A DNA stretch of 64,000 nt, taken from contig CANLMR010000004.1 of the NCBI GenBank assembly GCA_947492185.1, forward strand, positions 1 to 64,000, read 5' to 3'. Source of the DNA: an uncultured Tenacibaculum sp. Its GTDB lineage: Bacteria > Bacteroidota > Bacteroidia > Flavobacteriales > Flavobacteriaceae. Below are positions 1-9,547 of the stretch, one piece after another. The notes under the pieces were generated by a model. It had not been told where the DNA came from. It saw nothing but the letters and a program-made list of their open reading frames with translations, and ran no database searches. The stretch's first letter is position 1, and every line of letters starts with the position of its first letter. The translations under genes were made by a program, and so were the position numbers.

Positions 1-41
1 AAAAAACGTTTCTACCACGAATCAATAACAAGAAATACCAT

Positions 42-85
42 AAAACAACAAAACGCTTCTATTTTTAGAAGCGTTTTGTTGTTTT
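42..85. terminator. Bidirectional intrinsic terminator
   Basis: A perfect 19-bp inverted repeat (42-60 and 67-85) with a 6-nt loop and A/T-rich ends gives a U-tract on both strands. It lies 45 bp past the mnmE stop and probably ends mnmE from the right and an off-window gene from the left. I could not assign bases 1-41 to a gene. Confidence 0.85.
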
Positions 86-129
86 AACTTTAAGTACCTT
101 TGAAATAAAAACAGAGGTTAATTAAAAAT

Positions 130-1527
130 CTATTTCCCAATACAAAAGTTAGAGAAAATATGACCTAAAATATCTTTATCCACATCATATTCTCCAGTAA
201 TATTACCTAAATGACGTAAACATTCACGTATATCAATAGCAAATAAATCTGATGAAATTCCTAATTCAATTCCATTTGCTACAGAATTTATACTTTCTAA
301 AGCATTAGTTAATGCTTCAAAATGACGAGAGTTGGTAACAATAGTTTCGTTATTACTTAAAGCACCTTTATTTACTAAAGAAGTAAGCTCATTTTTTAAA
401 GAGTCAACTCCAATTTTTTGTTTAGCAGATAATAATAAGGCATCAGGAATATTTACTTTTAATTCATTCGCTTCAGTTTCCGAAAGAGAATCAATTTTAT
501 TAGCTATTACTAATAACCGTTTATTTTTAAAGCGTTTTTCAACTGTTAAAAGTTCTTCTTTTATCTTATCTCTTTTATCTTTATTCTTAGTGTCAAATAA
601 ATAAATAACTAATTGAGCATTATCCGCTTTTTCATAAGCTTTTTGTATTCCAATGCTTTCTACAACATCTTCTGTTTCTCTTATTCCAGCTGTATCTATA
701 AAACGAAAAGCTACTCCATCTATAATTAATTCATCTTCAATAGCATCCCTAGTTGTTCCTGCAATATCAGATACAATTGCTTTTTCTTCATTTAATAAAG
801 CATTTAATAATGTTGATTTGCCAACATTTGGCTCCCCAATAATAGCTACAGGAATTCCGTTTTTCATAGCATTTCCAAAAGCGAAGCTATCAATTAAACG
901 TTTCAGTACAGAGGAAATCGTATCTACTAAAGCATTGAATTTTGTTCTATCAGCAAACTCAACGTCTTCTCCTGAAAAATCTAATTCCAATTCAATTAAT
1001 GCAGCAAAATCTAATAATTGTCCACGTAATTCTTTTAATTCATTGGTAATTCCACCGCGCATTTGTTGAATTGCCATTTGATGCGAAGCTTCAGAATTAG
1101 AGGCAATAACATCAGCTACAGCTTCTGCCTGACTTAAATCCATTTTACCATTTAAAAAAGCACGCATGGTAAACTCACCATTATCTGCCATTCTACAACC
1201 ATTACGCAAAAAGAGTTGTATAATTTCTTGTTGAATAAATACAGATCCATGACACGATATTTCAACAACATTTTCTCCTGTATAAGAATTCGGATTTTTG
1301 AAAACAGAAACTAAAACTTCATCAATAACACGATCATTTTCTATAATATGACCTAAATGAACAGTATGCGTTTTTTGTTCTGATAAGATTTTATTCTTGC
1401 GTATAGATTTAAAAAACTGACTAACTATTTGAATAGCATCTTCTCCAGAAAGACGAATTACAGAAATAGCTCCAACTCCAGATGGAGTAGCCAAAGCAAT
1501 AATGGTATCGTTAATGTTTGTTTGCAA
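130..1527 (-). CDS. mnmE: MnmE, tRNA uridine-5-carboxymethylaminomethyl modification GTPase
   Basis: This cytoplasmic GTPase acts with MnmG to build the (carboxymethyl)aminomethyl group on wobble U34 of several tRNAs. The 465 residues match full-length family members. The N-terminal formyl-THF-binding domain has the usual DTIIALATPSG opening. The G domain has a P-loop GEPNVGKST at 231-239, a G2/switch motif DIAGTTRD near 254-261, DTAGIRE near 278-284 and NKID in the G4 position. The protein ends in FCIGK, whose Cys is the conserved MnmE C-terminal cysteine. The start codon is TTG (complement of 1525-1527); it is the only start that keeps the conserved N-terminus. A TAnnTTTG-type -7 box on the minus strand (complement of 1544-1551, TATATTTG) lies 16 nt upstream, without a clear -33 TTG. 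The gene is monocistronic. Identification is secure. Confidence 0.97.
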   Translation of the reverse strand: MQTNINDTIIALATPSGVGAISVIRLSGEDAIQIVSQFFKSIRKNKILSEQKTHTVHLGHIIENDRVIDEVLVSVFKNPNSYTGENVVEISCHGSVFIQQEIIQLFLRNGCRMADNGEFTMRAFLNGKMDLSQAEAVADVIASNSEASHQMAIQQMRGGITNELKELRGQLLDFAALIELELDFSGEDVEFADRTKFNALVDTISSVLKRLIDSFAFGNAMKNGIPVAIIGEPNVGKSTLLNALLNEEKAIVSDIAGTTRDAIEDELIIDGVAFRFIDTAGIRETEDVVESIGIQKAYEKADNAQLVIYLFDTKNKDKRDKIKEELLTVEKRFKNKRLLVIANKIDSLSETEANELKVNIPDALLLSAKQKIGVDSLKNELTSLVNKGALSNNETIVTNSRHFEALTNALESINSVANGIELGISSDLFAIDIRECLRHLGNITGEYDVDKDILGHIFSNFCIGK

Positions 1528-1720
1528 ATCGAAATATTTTTTGCAAATATAATGAAGAGTTCTTCAGCTATAGAGGTAAAATGATTCTAGTTATTATGAG
1601 CTTTTTGAACATTTTTTCACGATTTTATCTCATTTTATGTTAAAATCAGGCAAAAAAACCGAATTTCTGTAACAAAATATTTAGAAATAAGTCTATTAAG
1701 TGTAACTAATCATTAAAAAA

Positions 1721-2056
1721 ATGCGAAAAAATAAAGAATTACTGGTGTTAACACATTTAAGTCAGTTATTAGATTTTGTATCTGGTATTGGCGGATTTAT
1801 AGTTCCATTAATTTTATGGGCAATAAAAAAAGATGAAGTTGAAGGAATGGATGAGCATGGAAAAGCAATTTTGAATTTTAGAATTACAATGTTTTTGTAT
1901 GTATTAGTATGCATACCGTTAATATTATTATTTGGTTTAGGAATTTTAGGATTTATTGTATTAGGTATATTCTATCTAATTTTCCCTATTATGAATGCCA
2001 TTAGAGCGAGCAATGAAGAAGAGCCAAATTATCCATTTAGTATATCATTTTTTTAA
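1721..2056 (+). CDS. DUF4870 (Tic20-like) small membrane protein
   Basis: This 111-residue protein has hydrophobic segments around residues 19-33, 52-67 and 69-90, separated by a short charged stretch (KKDEVEGMDEHGKAILNFR). The pattern HLSQLL...PLILW...D.HGK..LNF...M is the signature of the DUF4870 family, small inner-membrane proteins distantly related to Tic20. No biochemical role is established. It stands alone, 193 bp from the divergent mnmE gene, and shares a bidirectional terminator with the convergent CAP-domain gene. The preceding intergenic region (1528-1720) holds no other recognisable feature. Confidence 0.8.
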   Translation: MRKNKELLVLTHLSQLLDFVSGIGGFIVPLILWAIKKDEVEGMDEHGKAILNFRITMFLYVLVCIPLILLFGLGILGFIVLGIFYLIFPIMNAIRASNEEEPNYPFSISFF

Positions 2057-2080
2057 ATGGAAAATTTATTTGAATTAATG

Positions 2081-2107
2081 AAAAACTCCCAATTTTTGGG
2101 AGTTTTT
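2081..2107. terminator. Bidirectional intrinsic terminator
   Basis: A 10-bp stem (2081-2090 with 2098-2107) has a GGGAG core and A5/T5 flanks, with a 7-nt loop. It sits between the convergent DUF4870 and CAP-domain genes and can serve both. Confidence 0.85.
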
Positions 2108-2584
2108 CTATTTACGGATAAAAATATTGGTATAATACCATTTGTTTGTCGCACTTTGTTTAGCAGTTAAATGAAAGTGTGTATAATTTCCTTCTATGTT
2201 CTTTCGATGTCCATCACTGTTTAGCCAACCATTTACAACAGATTGAGCAGTTGAATATCCAGAAGCTACATTTTCAGCGGTTCCTTTTGCTTCGGCTTTT
2301 TCTTGAAAATAATTACTACGAGTATTAAAGTTGTCATGAGAAATTTCTCCAGCATTAATCATATAATCTGTGTGAGCATTAGTTTGAGTTTTTATGATAT
2401 CTAAAATTTCTAGTTTAGATAAACCTTTACTATTTCTATGATTATTTATTAAATCAATAATTTCTTTTTCATAAGAAGTAGTCGATGAGTTGTCAGAGAA
2501 AATTCCATCTTTTTCATTATTCGAACTACATGATGCAAAAATTAAAACCAGAAGAAGTATTAGTGTAGTTTGAAAATGTTTCAT
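2108..2584 (-). CDS. CAP (SCP/PR-1) domain lipoprotein
   Basis: The 158-residue protein starts with a lipoprotein signal peptide ending FASC at Cys19, so it should be membrane-anchored outside the cytoplasm. The rest is a compact CAP domain: INNHRNSKGL near the start, the SHDNF motif carrying the conserved His, AENVASGY (the Glu of the CAP cavity) and the VNGWLNSDGHRKNI block with its second His. Bacterial CAP proteins of this YkwD-like type are secreted and mostly uncharacterised; some are proposed to bind or cut envelope components. The downstream terminator is shared with DUF4870. The next gene upstream on the same strand (DUF4268) ends 11 bp away, so the two may be cotranscribed. Confidence 0.88.
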   Translation of the reverse strand: MKHFQTTLILLLVLIFASCSSNNEKDGIFSDNSSTTSYEKEIIDLINNHRNSKGLSKLEILDIIKTQTNAHTDYMINAGEISHDNFNTRSNYFQEKAEAKGTAENVASGYSTAQSVVNGWLNSDGHRKNIEGNYTHFHLTAKQSATNKWYYTNIFIRK

Positions 2585-2595
2585 AAAAGGTAAGT

Positions 2596-3033
2596 TTATA
2601 TAGCTTGTTTTATAAAGTCTTCATATTCATAATAGAACAATTCGAATTGTGTCATGGTTTCTACAAAAAACTCATAACAGTCTCTCCAGGTATTTTTATT
2701 ATGAATACTAAACTTCTTTTCGAGTAAAACGTAAATACGACGAATATATTTTCCACTTTCTAACTGATATGCATCATCAAAAATAACTTCGGGCAAGTAT
2801 TCTGTTTCTAATATTTTTCGCAATGCTAGTAATTGGTCATATAATAATTCATTAGCAATTTCATCAGGATGTTCAAAATCTAAACATACAAAAGCCTTTT
2901 TTCTATCCGCCTGAAATTTAAAAGATAATCCTTTTATTTTTGTATTATATAGTAACCATTTTCTTGGGAAAGATTTTCCAAAACTTGTCCAAAATTCCTT
3001 ACGTATACGTGCAGATTCTTCTTTACTAAACAT
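2596..3033 (-). CDS. DUF4268 domain protein
   Basis: The 145-residue protein opens MFSKEESARIRKEFWTSFGK and continues with a KGLSFKF..DRKKAFVCLDFE core, the pattern of the DUF4268 family. That family appears alone in Bacteroidota and also attached to nuclease-like proteins; no function is established for the stand-alone form. It is acidic and aromatic-rich at the C-terminus (FELFYYEYEDF), has no signal peptide and is probably cytoplasmic. It lies 11 bp upstream of the CAP lipoprotein gene. Its start codon directly abuts a heptanucleotide tandem repeat, which therefore occupies its 5' leader. Confidence 0.75.
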   Translation of the reverse strand: MFSKEESARIRKEFWTSFGKSFPRKWLLYNTKIKGLSFKFQADRKKAFVCLDFEHPDEIANELLYDQLLALRKILETEYLPEVIFDDAYQLESGKYIRRIYVLLEKKFSIHNKNTWRDCYEFFVETMTQFELFYYEYEDFIKQAI

Positions 3034-3107
3034 TAATATCAGTTATCAGTTATCAGTTATCAGTTATCAGTTATCAGTTATCAGTTATCAGTTATCAGTT
3101 GATAATT
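3034..3107. repeat. Heptanucleotide tandem repeat (AGTTATC)n
   Basis: Eight exact copies of AGTTATC run from 3041 to 3096, with degenerate copies at both ends. The array fills nearly all of the gap between miaE and the DUF4268 gene. The same unit, read on the other strand as TGATAAC, recurs before the DUF4290 gene (38567-38587) and before dnaJ (41457-41500). Confidence 0.9.
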
Positions 3108-3111
3108 GAAA

Positions 3112-3693
3112 TTACCCGTGTACTCTAGCTACAGTTCCTCTATTCTTCATCATTTCAGCTTCAAAAGCTAATAAATCATTCCATTTTTGATCAACTATTT
3201 CTCTATCCATATACTTTCTAGCATATCCTAAAAACAGTGTGTAATGATTCGCTTCAGAAATCATTAAATCAGTATAAAATTTAGATAATTGTTCATCATT
3301 CATATTATCAGCAAAAACCTTAAAACGCTCACAACTTCTTGCTTCAATAAGTGCAGCAACTAATAAACGATGTATAAGAGCTTCGGTTCTGTCACGTGTT
3401 TTAGGAAAGAACTTTTGAAGATTTAGAGCATAATCATTTTTAGTAGCTTGACCTAAAACCATTCCTCTTTCAACCATTACATTATGTACCATTCTAAAAT
3501 GTTCCATTTCTTCAATAGCAATATCACTCATGTCTTTTACCAATTCAGTCTCTTCAGAGTAATTAATAATTATAGAAGTAGCATTACCCGAAGCTTTTAT
3601 TTCAGCAAAAGCATGATCAGTTAATAATTGCTCTAAACCATTACTAGCAACATCTACCCAAGAAGTTTCTGTTTCAAATTTTAATCCTAACAT
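3112..3693 (-). CDS. miaE: MiaE-like tRNA-(ms2io6A)-hydroxylase
   Basis: MiaE hydroxylates the isopentenyl group of ms2i6A at tRNA position 37 using a diiron centre. The 193-residue protein is an all-helical ferritin-like fold. The metal ligands are recognisable in the family pattern: an early Glu in helix 1, EEMEHFRMV (E..H), EARSCERFKVF, and SEANHYTLF (E..H). The whole length matches MiaE rather than a ferritin or bacterioferritin. It is cytoplasmic and transcribed toward the repeat array and DUF4268. A -7-like TATTTTTG (complement of 3724-3731) lies about 30 bp upstream without a good -33 box. Together with mnmE this gives two wobble/anticodon-loop modification genes within 4 kb. Confidence 0.93.
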   Translation of the reverse strand: MLGLKFETETSWVDVASNGLEQLLTDHAFAEIKASGNATSIIINYSEETELVKDMSDIAIEEMEHFRMVHNVMVERGMVLGQATKNDYALNLQKFFPKTRDRTEALIHRLLVAALIEARSCERFKVFADNMNDEQLSKFYTDLMISEANHYTLFLGYARKYMDREIVDQKWNDLLAFEAEMMKNRGTVARVHG

Positions 3694-3832
3694 AACTTTA
3701 AAATGCTCTTTATTTTTAGGCTACAAAAATACTTTAATTTTTCAACAGAAGAAAAATACTAAAACTAAAAGCTATTTGTCGAGTATTTTGTTAATTTTGG
3801 TATTCAACTCATAGAAAAAGAAACTTTTAACC

Positions 3833-6800
3833 ATGAAAAAAAGCCTAATTTATAGTCTACTAATTGTATTCGTTACAATTATCAGTTGTAAGAAAAAAGA
3901 AAAAGTAGAAAGTGATGTTAATGCTTTTAGTAATTATATAAGTGTTTACCCTCAAAAGTCAATTTCTGTTGTTCCAAACCTTAAATTTTATTTAAATAAA
4001 GAAATTGATGTTGATAAAGTTTTAGATGATGTAATTTCATTATCACCAGAAGTTAAAGGTAAGGTAGTTTTAGAAGATAATATTTTATCGTTTATACCGG
4101 AATCAAAATTAGAAAGTAACAAGGAGTATAACTTGAGTTTGCATTTAGATAAGCTATATAATGATGTTGAAAAAGATCTTGAAACGTTTACGCTAAATTT
4201 AAAAACCAAAGAATTAAATTTTGGAGTTTCCTTAAATTCTCCTTCAATTTATGATAAGGATTGGTACTACGTAGAAGGAACATTAACGGCTAGTGATGTT
4301 TTTGATGGTAAAAAGTTAACCGAAGTTTTAAAGTCAAAATACGATGGTAAGACTAAACAAATTACTTTTGATGTAGTTGATGATTATACATCTAAAGTTC
4401 AGTTCAAAATTGATAGTTTAGAGCGTTATGATGATGATAAATCGTTATTAGTTACATGGAATGGAACAGGAATAAATTCTGATTCTAAAGGTGAAAGGGA
4501 TCTTGTAATTACAGGTAAATCTAACTTTAAGGTATTATCTTTTGATGTTTTCGATCAAGGAAAGAAGAGAGTAGAGATTCATTTTTCAGATGTATTAAAT
4601 GAATCACAAAACCTTAAAGGATTAATTCAATTCGTAGATACAAGAACAGAAGTGTTTACATATAATATTAAAGGAAACGTAGTAACTGTTTATCCTACAA
4701 ATACTAGGGAAACAAAACTTGATATCGAAGTGTTTAAAGGAATAAAAAACACTGAAGGGTATACTTTAAAAAATAATGTAGTTCGTACATTATATTTTAC
4801 TCAATTAAAACCTGAAATTAAGTTTGTTAAAAGTGGAACTATTTTACCAAATTCAAGTAATTTAAAAATAAACTTTAATGCTACTAATTTAAAAGCTGTT
4901 GATGTTTTAGTTTATAAAATATATAAGAGCAATGTACTACAGTTTTTACAAAACAATAACCTAAATAATAAAGGAGATTTACGTTATGTAGGAAGACCAA
5001 CTTCAAAATACACTGTAAATTTATCCAATCAAGGATTAGATTTAACACAGCCTAATGCCTTTGCTGTTGATTTGACTGATTTGATTGATATCGAAAATGG
5101 AGCAATGTATCGTGTAGAATTATCTTATCCTAAAGCCTATTCAAACTATTCTTGTGATGGAGAAGAAAGTAAAGAGACAATTGTTTACGGAAAGAAAGAA
5201 GTAGATACACGTAAGTACGACAGAGCAAGAAGCTATTCTTATTATGATGATTATTATTACGAAGAGTACAACTGGAATGAAAGAGAGGATCCTTGTAAAG
5301 TATCGTATTATCGAGATACTAAGATTAGCACTAATATTTTAGCTTCTAATATAGGAGTAATTGTAAAGAAAGGTAATAATGATAAAACATTTGTAGCGGT
5401 TACAGATATAACAACTGCGCAACCCATTAGTGGAGCAAAAGTTGAATTAATAAATTTACAAAAGCAAGTGATTACTTCTTCAACTTCGAATTCTGATGGA
5501 ATTGCGGAATTTGATCAGGTTAAAGGAGCTTATTTTGCTGCGGTTTCTAATGCAAATAGTACAACATATGTAAAACTGAATGATGGAAACGCACTTTCTA
5601 TGAGTAAGTTTGATGTTTCTGGAGCAAAATTGCAAAAAGGAATTAAAGGATTTATTTATGGTGAAAGAGGTGTTTGGAGACCTGGAGACAAATTATTTTT
5701 ATCATTTGTACTGAATGATAAAGCTAATCCAATTCCTGAAAAGCATCCAATTAAATTTGAATTGATAAACCCACAAGGAAAAATTATCGATAGACATGTA
5801 GTGTATAAGAATGCTCAAAATGTATACACATATGCTCCAAAAACAGATCAAGATGCCATAACTGGAAATTGGAAAGTAAAAGTAAATGTTGGAGCAGCAA
5901 AGTTTCATAAGAACTTAAAAATTGAAACGATAAAACCGAATCGTTTAAAAATTAAGTTCAATACAAATAGTAAAGTAGTAAAAGCTTCAGAAGAAATAAA
6001 AGGTAATATTGAAGTAAAATGGTTACATGGAGCTATTGCAAGAGGTTTAAAATATGATATTGAATCGAAGTTTACGCAAACTACAACGAAGTTTGAGAAG
6101 TTTGGTAATTATACGTTTGATGATATTACTAGAAGATTCAATACAACTACAAACACAATTGCTTCTGGTAATTTAGATAATGAAGGAAAAACTAAATTTT
6201 CTGAAAATCCAAACTTAGGACCCAGAGTACCAGGAATGGTAAAAGCTACTTTTATTACAAAGGTATATGAAAACGGGGGTGACTTTAGTACAGATGTATT
6301 TAGTATAAAAGCTTCTCCTTATAGTTCTTACGCAGGTTTAAATAAAGCTGAGGAACAACAATCAAAAAATTATTTGTTTACAGATCAGGATTATACGTTC
6401 AATGTAGCCTCTGTTAATGAAGAAGGTAATGGTATTGCTAATAATTTAGAGGTTGAAGTATATAAATTGAGTTGGAGATGGTGGTGGAATTCTTCTGAAA
6501 ATGGTTTGTCTTATTATGACGGATCAAGATATCATGACAGATATACTACAAAACAGGTAACAACAAATTCATCAGGTAAAGGATCGTTTAATTTAAAAAT
6601 TGATAAAAACGATTGGGGAAGATATTTAATTAAAGTAAAAGACAAGGAAAGTAAGCATGTCACTTCTTCTATAATTTATTATGATTGGCCATCTTGGTAT
6701 GGGAAAAAGAGAGGGAGTCAAGATAAAACTAATGCTACAATGTTAGTTTTTTCTAGTGATAAAGATGCTTACAATGTTAACGAAAATGCTACTGTTAAAT

Positions 6801-9340
6801 TCCCTTCTTCTGAAGGTGGAAGAGCTTTAATAACTATTGAGAGTGGAACAGAAGTTCTTGATTATTTCTGGGTAGATACAAAAGATAAACAAACTGAGTT
6901 TAGTTTCCCTGTATTAGATTCTTATACTCCGAATGTATTTGTGAATATATCGTTATTACAAAAACATGCACAGACAGAAAATGACTTGCCAATTCGTATG
7001 TATGGTTCTATTCCATTATTGGTTAGTAATCCGAAGACTAAATTGGAACCACAAATTCAATTGGCAGATGAATTAGAACCGGAAAGTATAGCAACATTTA
7101 GAGTAAAAGAGGTAAACTCAAAACCAATGACTTATACTGTTGCTATTGTTGATGAAGGTTTATTAGATTTAACAAGATTCAAAACTCCAAATCCGTGGCA
7201 TACATTTTATGCAAGACAGTCTTTAGGTGTAAAAACTTGGGATATTTTTGATGATGTAATTGGAGCTTATGGAGGAAAAGTAAATCAAATTTTAAGTATT
7301 GGTGGAGATGAAGCGGAAGCTGGAAGTAAAAACAAAAAAGCAAATCGTTTCAAACCAATGGTAAAGTTTTTAGGACCTTTTAAATTGGGTTCTGGAGAAG
7401 TAAAAACACATAGTGTTAAAATACCAAACTATGTTGGTTCAGTTAGAGCTATGGTCGTTGCTTCTGATGCAAATAACGAAGCTTATGGTAAAGATGATAA
7501 AACAGCTTTTGTTCGTAAACCTGTAATGGTATTAGCTTCTTTACCTCGTAAAATTACACCACAAGAAACAGTTACATTACCAGTTACGGTTTTTGCAATG
7601 AAAGAAAATGTAAAAAATGTAAAGGTAGAAGTGAAACCAAATGAATCTTATGATATTATTGGAAGTAGTACACAAAATTTAGCGTTTAATCAGCCAGATG
7701 AAAAAATGGCTTATTTCACTTTAAAAGTTAAAGATTTTAAAGGAATAGGAAAAGTTAGAGTAGAAGCAATTTCAGGTTCTGAAAAAGCATTTTATGAAGT
7801 TGAAATAGATGTTTTAAACCCTAATCCAGTTACTACCGAAGTAAAAGAATTGGTATTGCAAGCAAATGAGCAAAAAACAATCAATTTTGCTACGTTTGGT
7901 ACACAAGGAACAAATACTTCAAGTATTGAACTTTCTTCATTGCCACCTATGAATTTTACAAGTCGTTTACAATATTTAATACGTTATCCTCATGGTTGTG
8001 TTGAACAAACTACCTCTGGAGCATTTCCTCAATTGTATTTTACAGAGTTATTCGATTTATCAGAAGAAAAACAACAATCAATTGATAGAAATGTGAAAGC
8101 CGCGATTCAGCGATTATCAGGTTTCCAAAAATCAAATGGAGGATTGTCATATTGGCCAGGTTCTAGTTATACCAATGATTGGGGAACTTCTTATGCAGGA
8201 CATTTTTTAATTGAAGCGTCTAAAAAAGGTTATGCGTTGCCAATTGGTTTTAAATCAAAATGGATTAACTACCAAAAGAATGCAGCTAGAAATTGGAGGC
8301 ATAAAACAGATAGGTATTATAGAAATGAATTAGCTCAGGCATATAGATTATATACTTTATGTTTAGCAAGTAGTCCGGATTTAGCTTCTATGAACCGTTT
8401 AAGAGAAACTAAAGGAATTTCTAACCAAGCTAAGAGAAGCTTAGCAGCTGCATATGCATTGATAGGAAAAGGTTCTATAGCTAAATCAATATTAAGTAAT
8501 TTATCTGAAGAACCGTATTCAAAAAGATATTATTACTACTATGGTTCTGAAACTAGAAATAAAGCAATGGCTTTAGAAACATATACATTAGTTGGTGATG
8601 ATGTGAAAGCAATTAAATTAGCTAAAGATGTTGCTGAAAGTCTTTCAAGTTCTAGATGGTTAAGTACTCAAACTACTGCTTATAGTTTAATGGCTATTTC
8701 TAAATATGCATTAAAGAACGGTGATAATTCTGGAATTACAGCAGATTACACGTTCAATGGAGCTGCAAACGGAATTACTTCAGCAAAATCTTTAGTGCTG
8801 AAAGATTTAAAAGGACTGAAAAAACAGAATACTTTTAAGATCAAAAATACATCTGGTGGAGTCTTATACGTTAGATTATATAACAAAGGAATTTTACCTG
8901 TAGGTCAGGAAAAAGTGGTTCAGAAAAACCTAGATGTTTCTGTTGCTTATAAAGATAAAAATGGAAGTATTATTAATATTTCTAACTTATCACAAGGAAC
9001 AAATTTTGTTGCTGAAGTAAGAATTAAAAATACTACTGATCAAAAAGTAGAGAATATAGCATTAACTCAATATTTACCATCAGGATGGGAAGTTGTTAAT
9101 ACACGTTTCACTGATTTTGGTAGTAATACAACTTCTGATTCGGTAGATTATACAGATATCAGAGATGCAAGTATTAGTAACTATTTTACATTGAAGAAAT
9201 ACGAATCTAAAACCTTTAAAGTATTACTTAATGCTTCTTATTTAGGAGATTATTACTTGCCAGGTGTTCAAGGTGAAGCTATGTATGATAATGATTATCT
9301 AGCAAGAACTCAAGGCCAATGGATTAAAGTAATAAAATAA
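3833..9340 (+). CDS. Bacterial alpha-2-macroglobulin lipoprotein with thioester
   Basis: This is an 1835-residue cell-envelope protein of the YfhM/ECAM type, thought to trap attacking proteases. The signal peptide ends in ISC with lipidated Cys19. Several MG (Ig-like) domains follow, including the MG2-like block KGFIYGERGVWRPGD near residue 610. The alpha-2-macroglobulin core has the thioester motif HGCVEQT, with Cys1389 and Gln1392, so it belongs to the thioester-containing class. The helical thioester domain follows, with SNGGLSYWPG and TAYSLMAISKYA blocks. The C-terminus carries an MG10-like domain with the LPSGWEVVN block. A Tyr-rich low-complexity stretch lies near residues 465-480. pbpC follows 2.1 kb downstream, repeating the E. 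coli yfhM-pbpC linkage, which supports a shared envelope-defence or repair role. A -7-like TAATTTTG lies at 3792-3799. A strong terminator follows. Confidence 0.93.
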   Translation: MKKSLIYSLLIVFVTIISCKKKEKVESDVNAFSNYISVYPQKSISVVPNLKFYLNKEIDVDKVLDDVISLSPEVKGKVVLEDNILSFIPESKLESNKEYNLSLHLDKLYNDVEKDLETFTLNLKTKELNFGVSLNSPSIYDKDWYYVEGTLTASDVFDGKKLTEVLKSKYDGKTKQITFDVVDDYTSKVQFKIDSLERYDDDKSLLVTWNGTGINSDSKGERDLVITGKSNFKVLSFDVFDQGKKRVEIHFSDVLNESQNLKGLIQFVDTRTEVFTYNIKGNVVTVYPTNTRETKLDIEVFKGIKNTEGYTLKNNVVRTLYFTQLKPEIKFVKSGTILPNSSNLKINFNATNLKAVDVLVYKIYKSNVLQFLQNNNLNNKGDLRYVGRPTSKYTVNLSNQGLDLTQPNAFAVDLTDLIDIENGAMYRVELSYPKAYSNYSCDGEESKETIVYGKKEVDTRKYDRARSYSYYDDYYYEEYNWNEREDPCKVSYYRDTKISTNILASNIGVIVKKGNNDKTFVAVTDITTAQPISGAKVELINLQKQVITSSTSNSDGIAEFDQVKGAYFAAVSNANSTTYVKLNDGNALSMSKFDVSGAKLQKGIKGFIYGERGVWRPGDKLFLSFVLNDKANPIPEKHPIKFELINPQGKIIDRHVVYKNAQNVYTYAPKTDQDAITGNWKVKVNVGAAKFHKNLKIETIKPNRLKIKFNTNSKVVKASEEIKGNIEVKWLHGAIARGLKYDIESKFTQTTTKFEKFGNYTFDDITRRFNTTTNTIASGNLDNEGKTKFSENPNLGPRVPGMVKATFITKVYENGGDFSTDVFSIKASPYSSYAGLNKAEEQQSKNYLFTDQDYTFNVASVNEEGNGIANNLEVEVYKLSWRWWWNSSENGLSYYDGSRYHDRYTTKQVTTNSSGKGSFNLKIDKNDWGRYLIKVKDKESKHVTSSIIYYDWPSWYGKKRGSQDKTNATMLVFSSDKDAYNVNENATVKFPSSEGGRALITIESGTEVLDYFWVDTKDKQTEFSFPVLDSYTPNVFVNISLLQKHAQTENDLPIRMYGSIPLLVSNPKTKLEPQIQLADELEPESIATFRVKEVNSKPMTYTVAIVDEGLLDLTRFKTPNPWHTFYARQSLGVKTWDIFDDVIGAYGGKVNQILSIGGDEAEAGSKNKKANRFKPMVKFLGPFKLGSGEVKTHSVKIPNYVGSVRAMVVASDANNEAYGKDDKTAFVRKPVMVLASLPRKITPQETVTLPVTVFAMKENVKNVKVEVKPNESYDIIGSSTQNLAFNQPDEKMAYFTLKVKDFKGIGKVRVEAISGSEKAFYEVEIDVLNPNPVTTEVKELVLQANEQKTINFATFGTQGTNTSSIELSSLPPMNFTSRLQYLIRYPHGCVEQTTSGAFPQLYFTELFDLSEEKQQSIDRNVKAAIQRLSGFQKSNGGLSYWPGSSYTNDWGTSYAGHFLIEASKKGYALPIGFKSKWINYQKNAARNWRHKTDRYYRNELAQAYRLYTLCLASSPDLASMNRLRETKGISNQAKRSLAAAYALIGKGSIAKSILSNLSEEPYSKRYYYYYGSETRNKAMALETYTLVGDDVKAIKLAKDVAESLSSSRWLSTQTTAYSLMAISKYALKNGDNSGITADYTFNGAANGITSAKSLVLKDLKGLKKQNTFKIKNTSGGVLYVRLYNKGILPVGQEKVVQKNLDVSVAYKDKNGSIINISNLSQGTNFVAEVRIKNTTDQKVENIALTQYLPSGWEVVNTRFTDFGSNTTSDSVDYTDIRDASISNYFTLKKYESKTFKVLLNASYLGDYYLPGVQGEAMYDNDYLARTQGQWIKVIK

Positions 9341-9367
9341 CAGCATTACATTCAAATTCATAAAGTT

Positions 9368-9403
9368 AAAAAGCACAATTAGAGATATCTAATTGTGCTT
9401 TTT
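9368..9403 (+). terminator. Intrinsic terminator after the alpha-2-macroglobulin gene
   Basis: A perfect 16-bp stem (9368-9383 with 9388-9403) with a GATA loop ends in T5. It separates the macroglobulin gene from the downstream lipoprotein genes. Confidence 0.85.
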
Positions 9404-9547
9404 ATATTAAAGCTAAATTCTTTTAGGCTTATATAACCTTTTCTATAGCTTAATTATTTACACTTATAACATTTTTATATCTATCTATCTTATATTTTTT
9501 GAAATTTGTTAAACAACGAATTCATTACTAATTTAATACTACTAACC

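Noticed and set aside
653..1069. 138-residue plus-strand frame within mnmE
   Set aside because: It is an antisense shadow of the mnmE G domain with low-complexity Ser/Ile/Asn content.
3034..3107. Heptamer array as a CRISPR
   Set aside because: The unit is 7 bp with no spacers and no cas genes are in the window.
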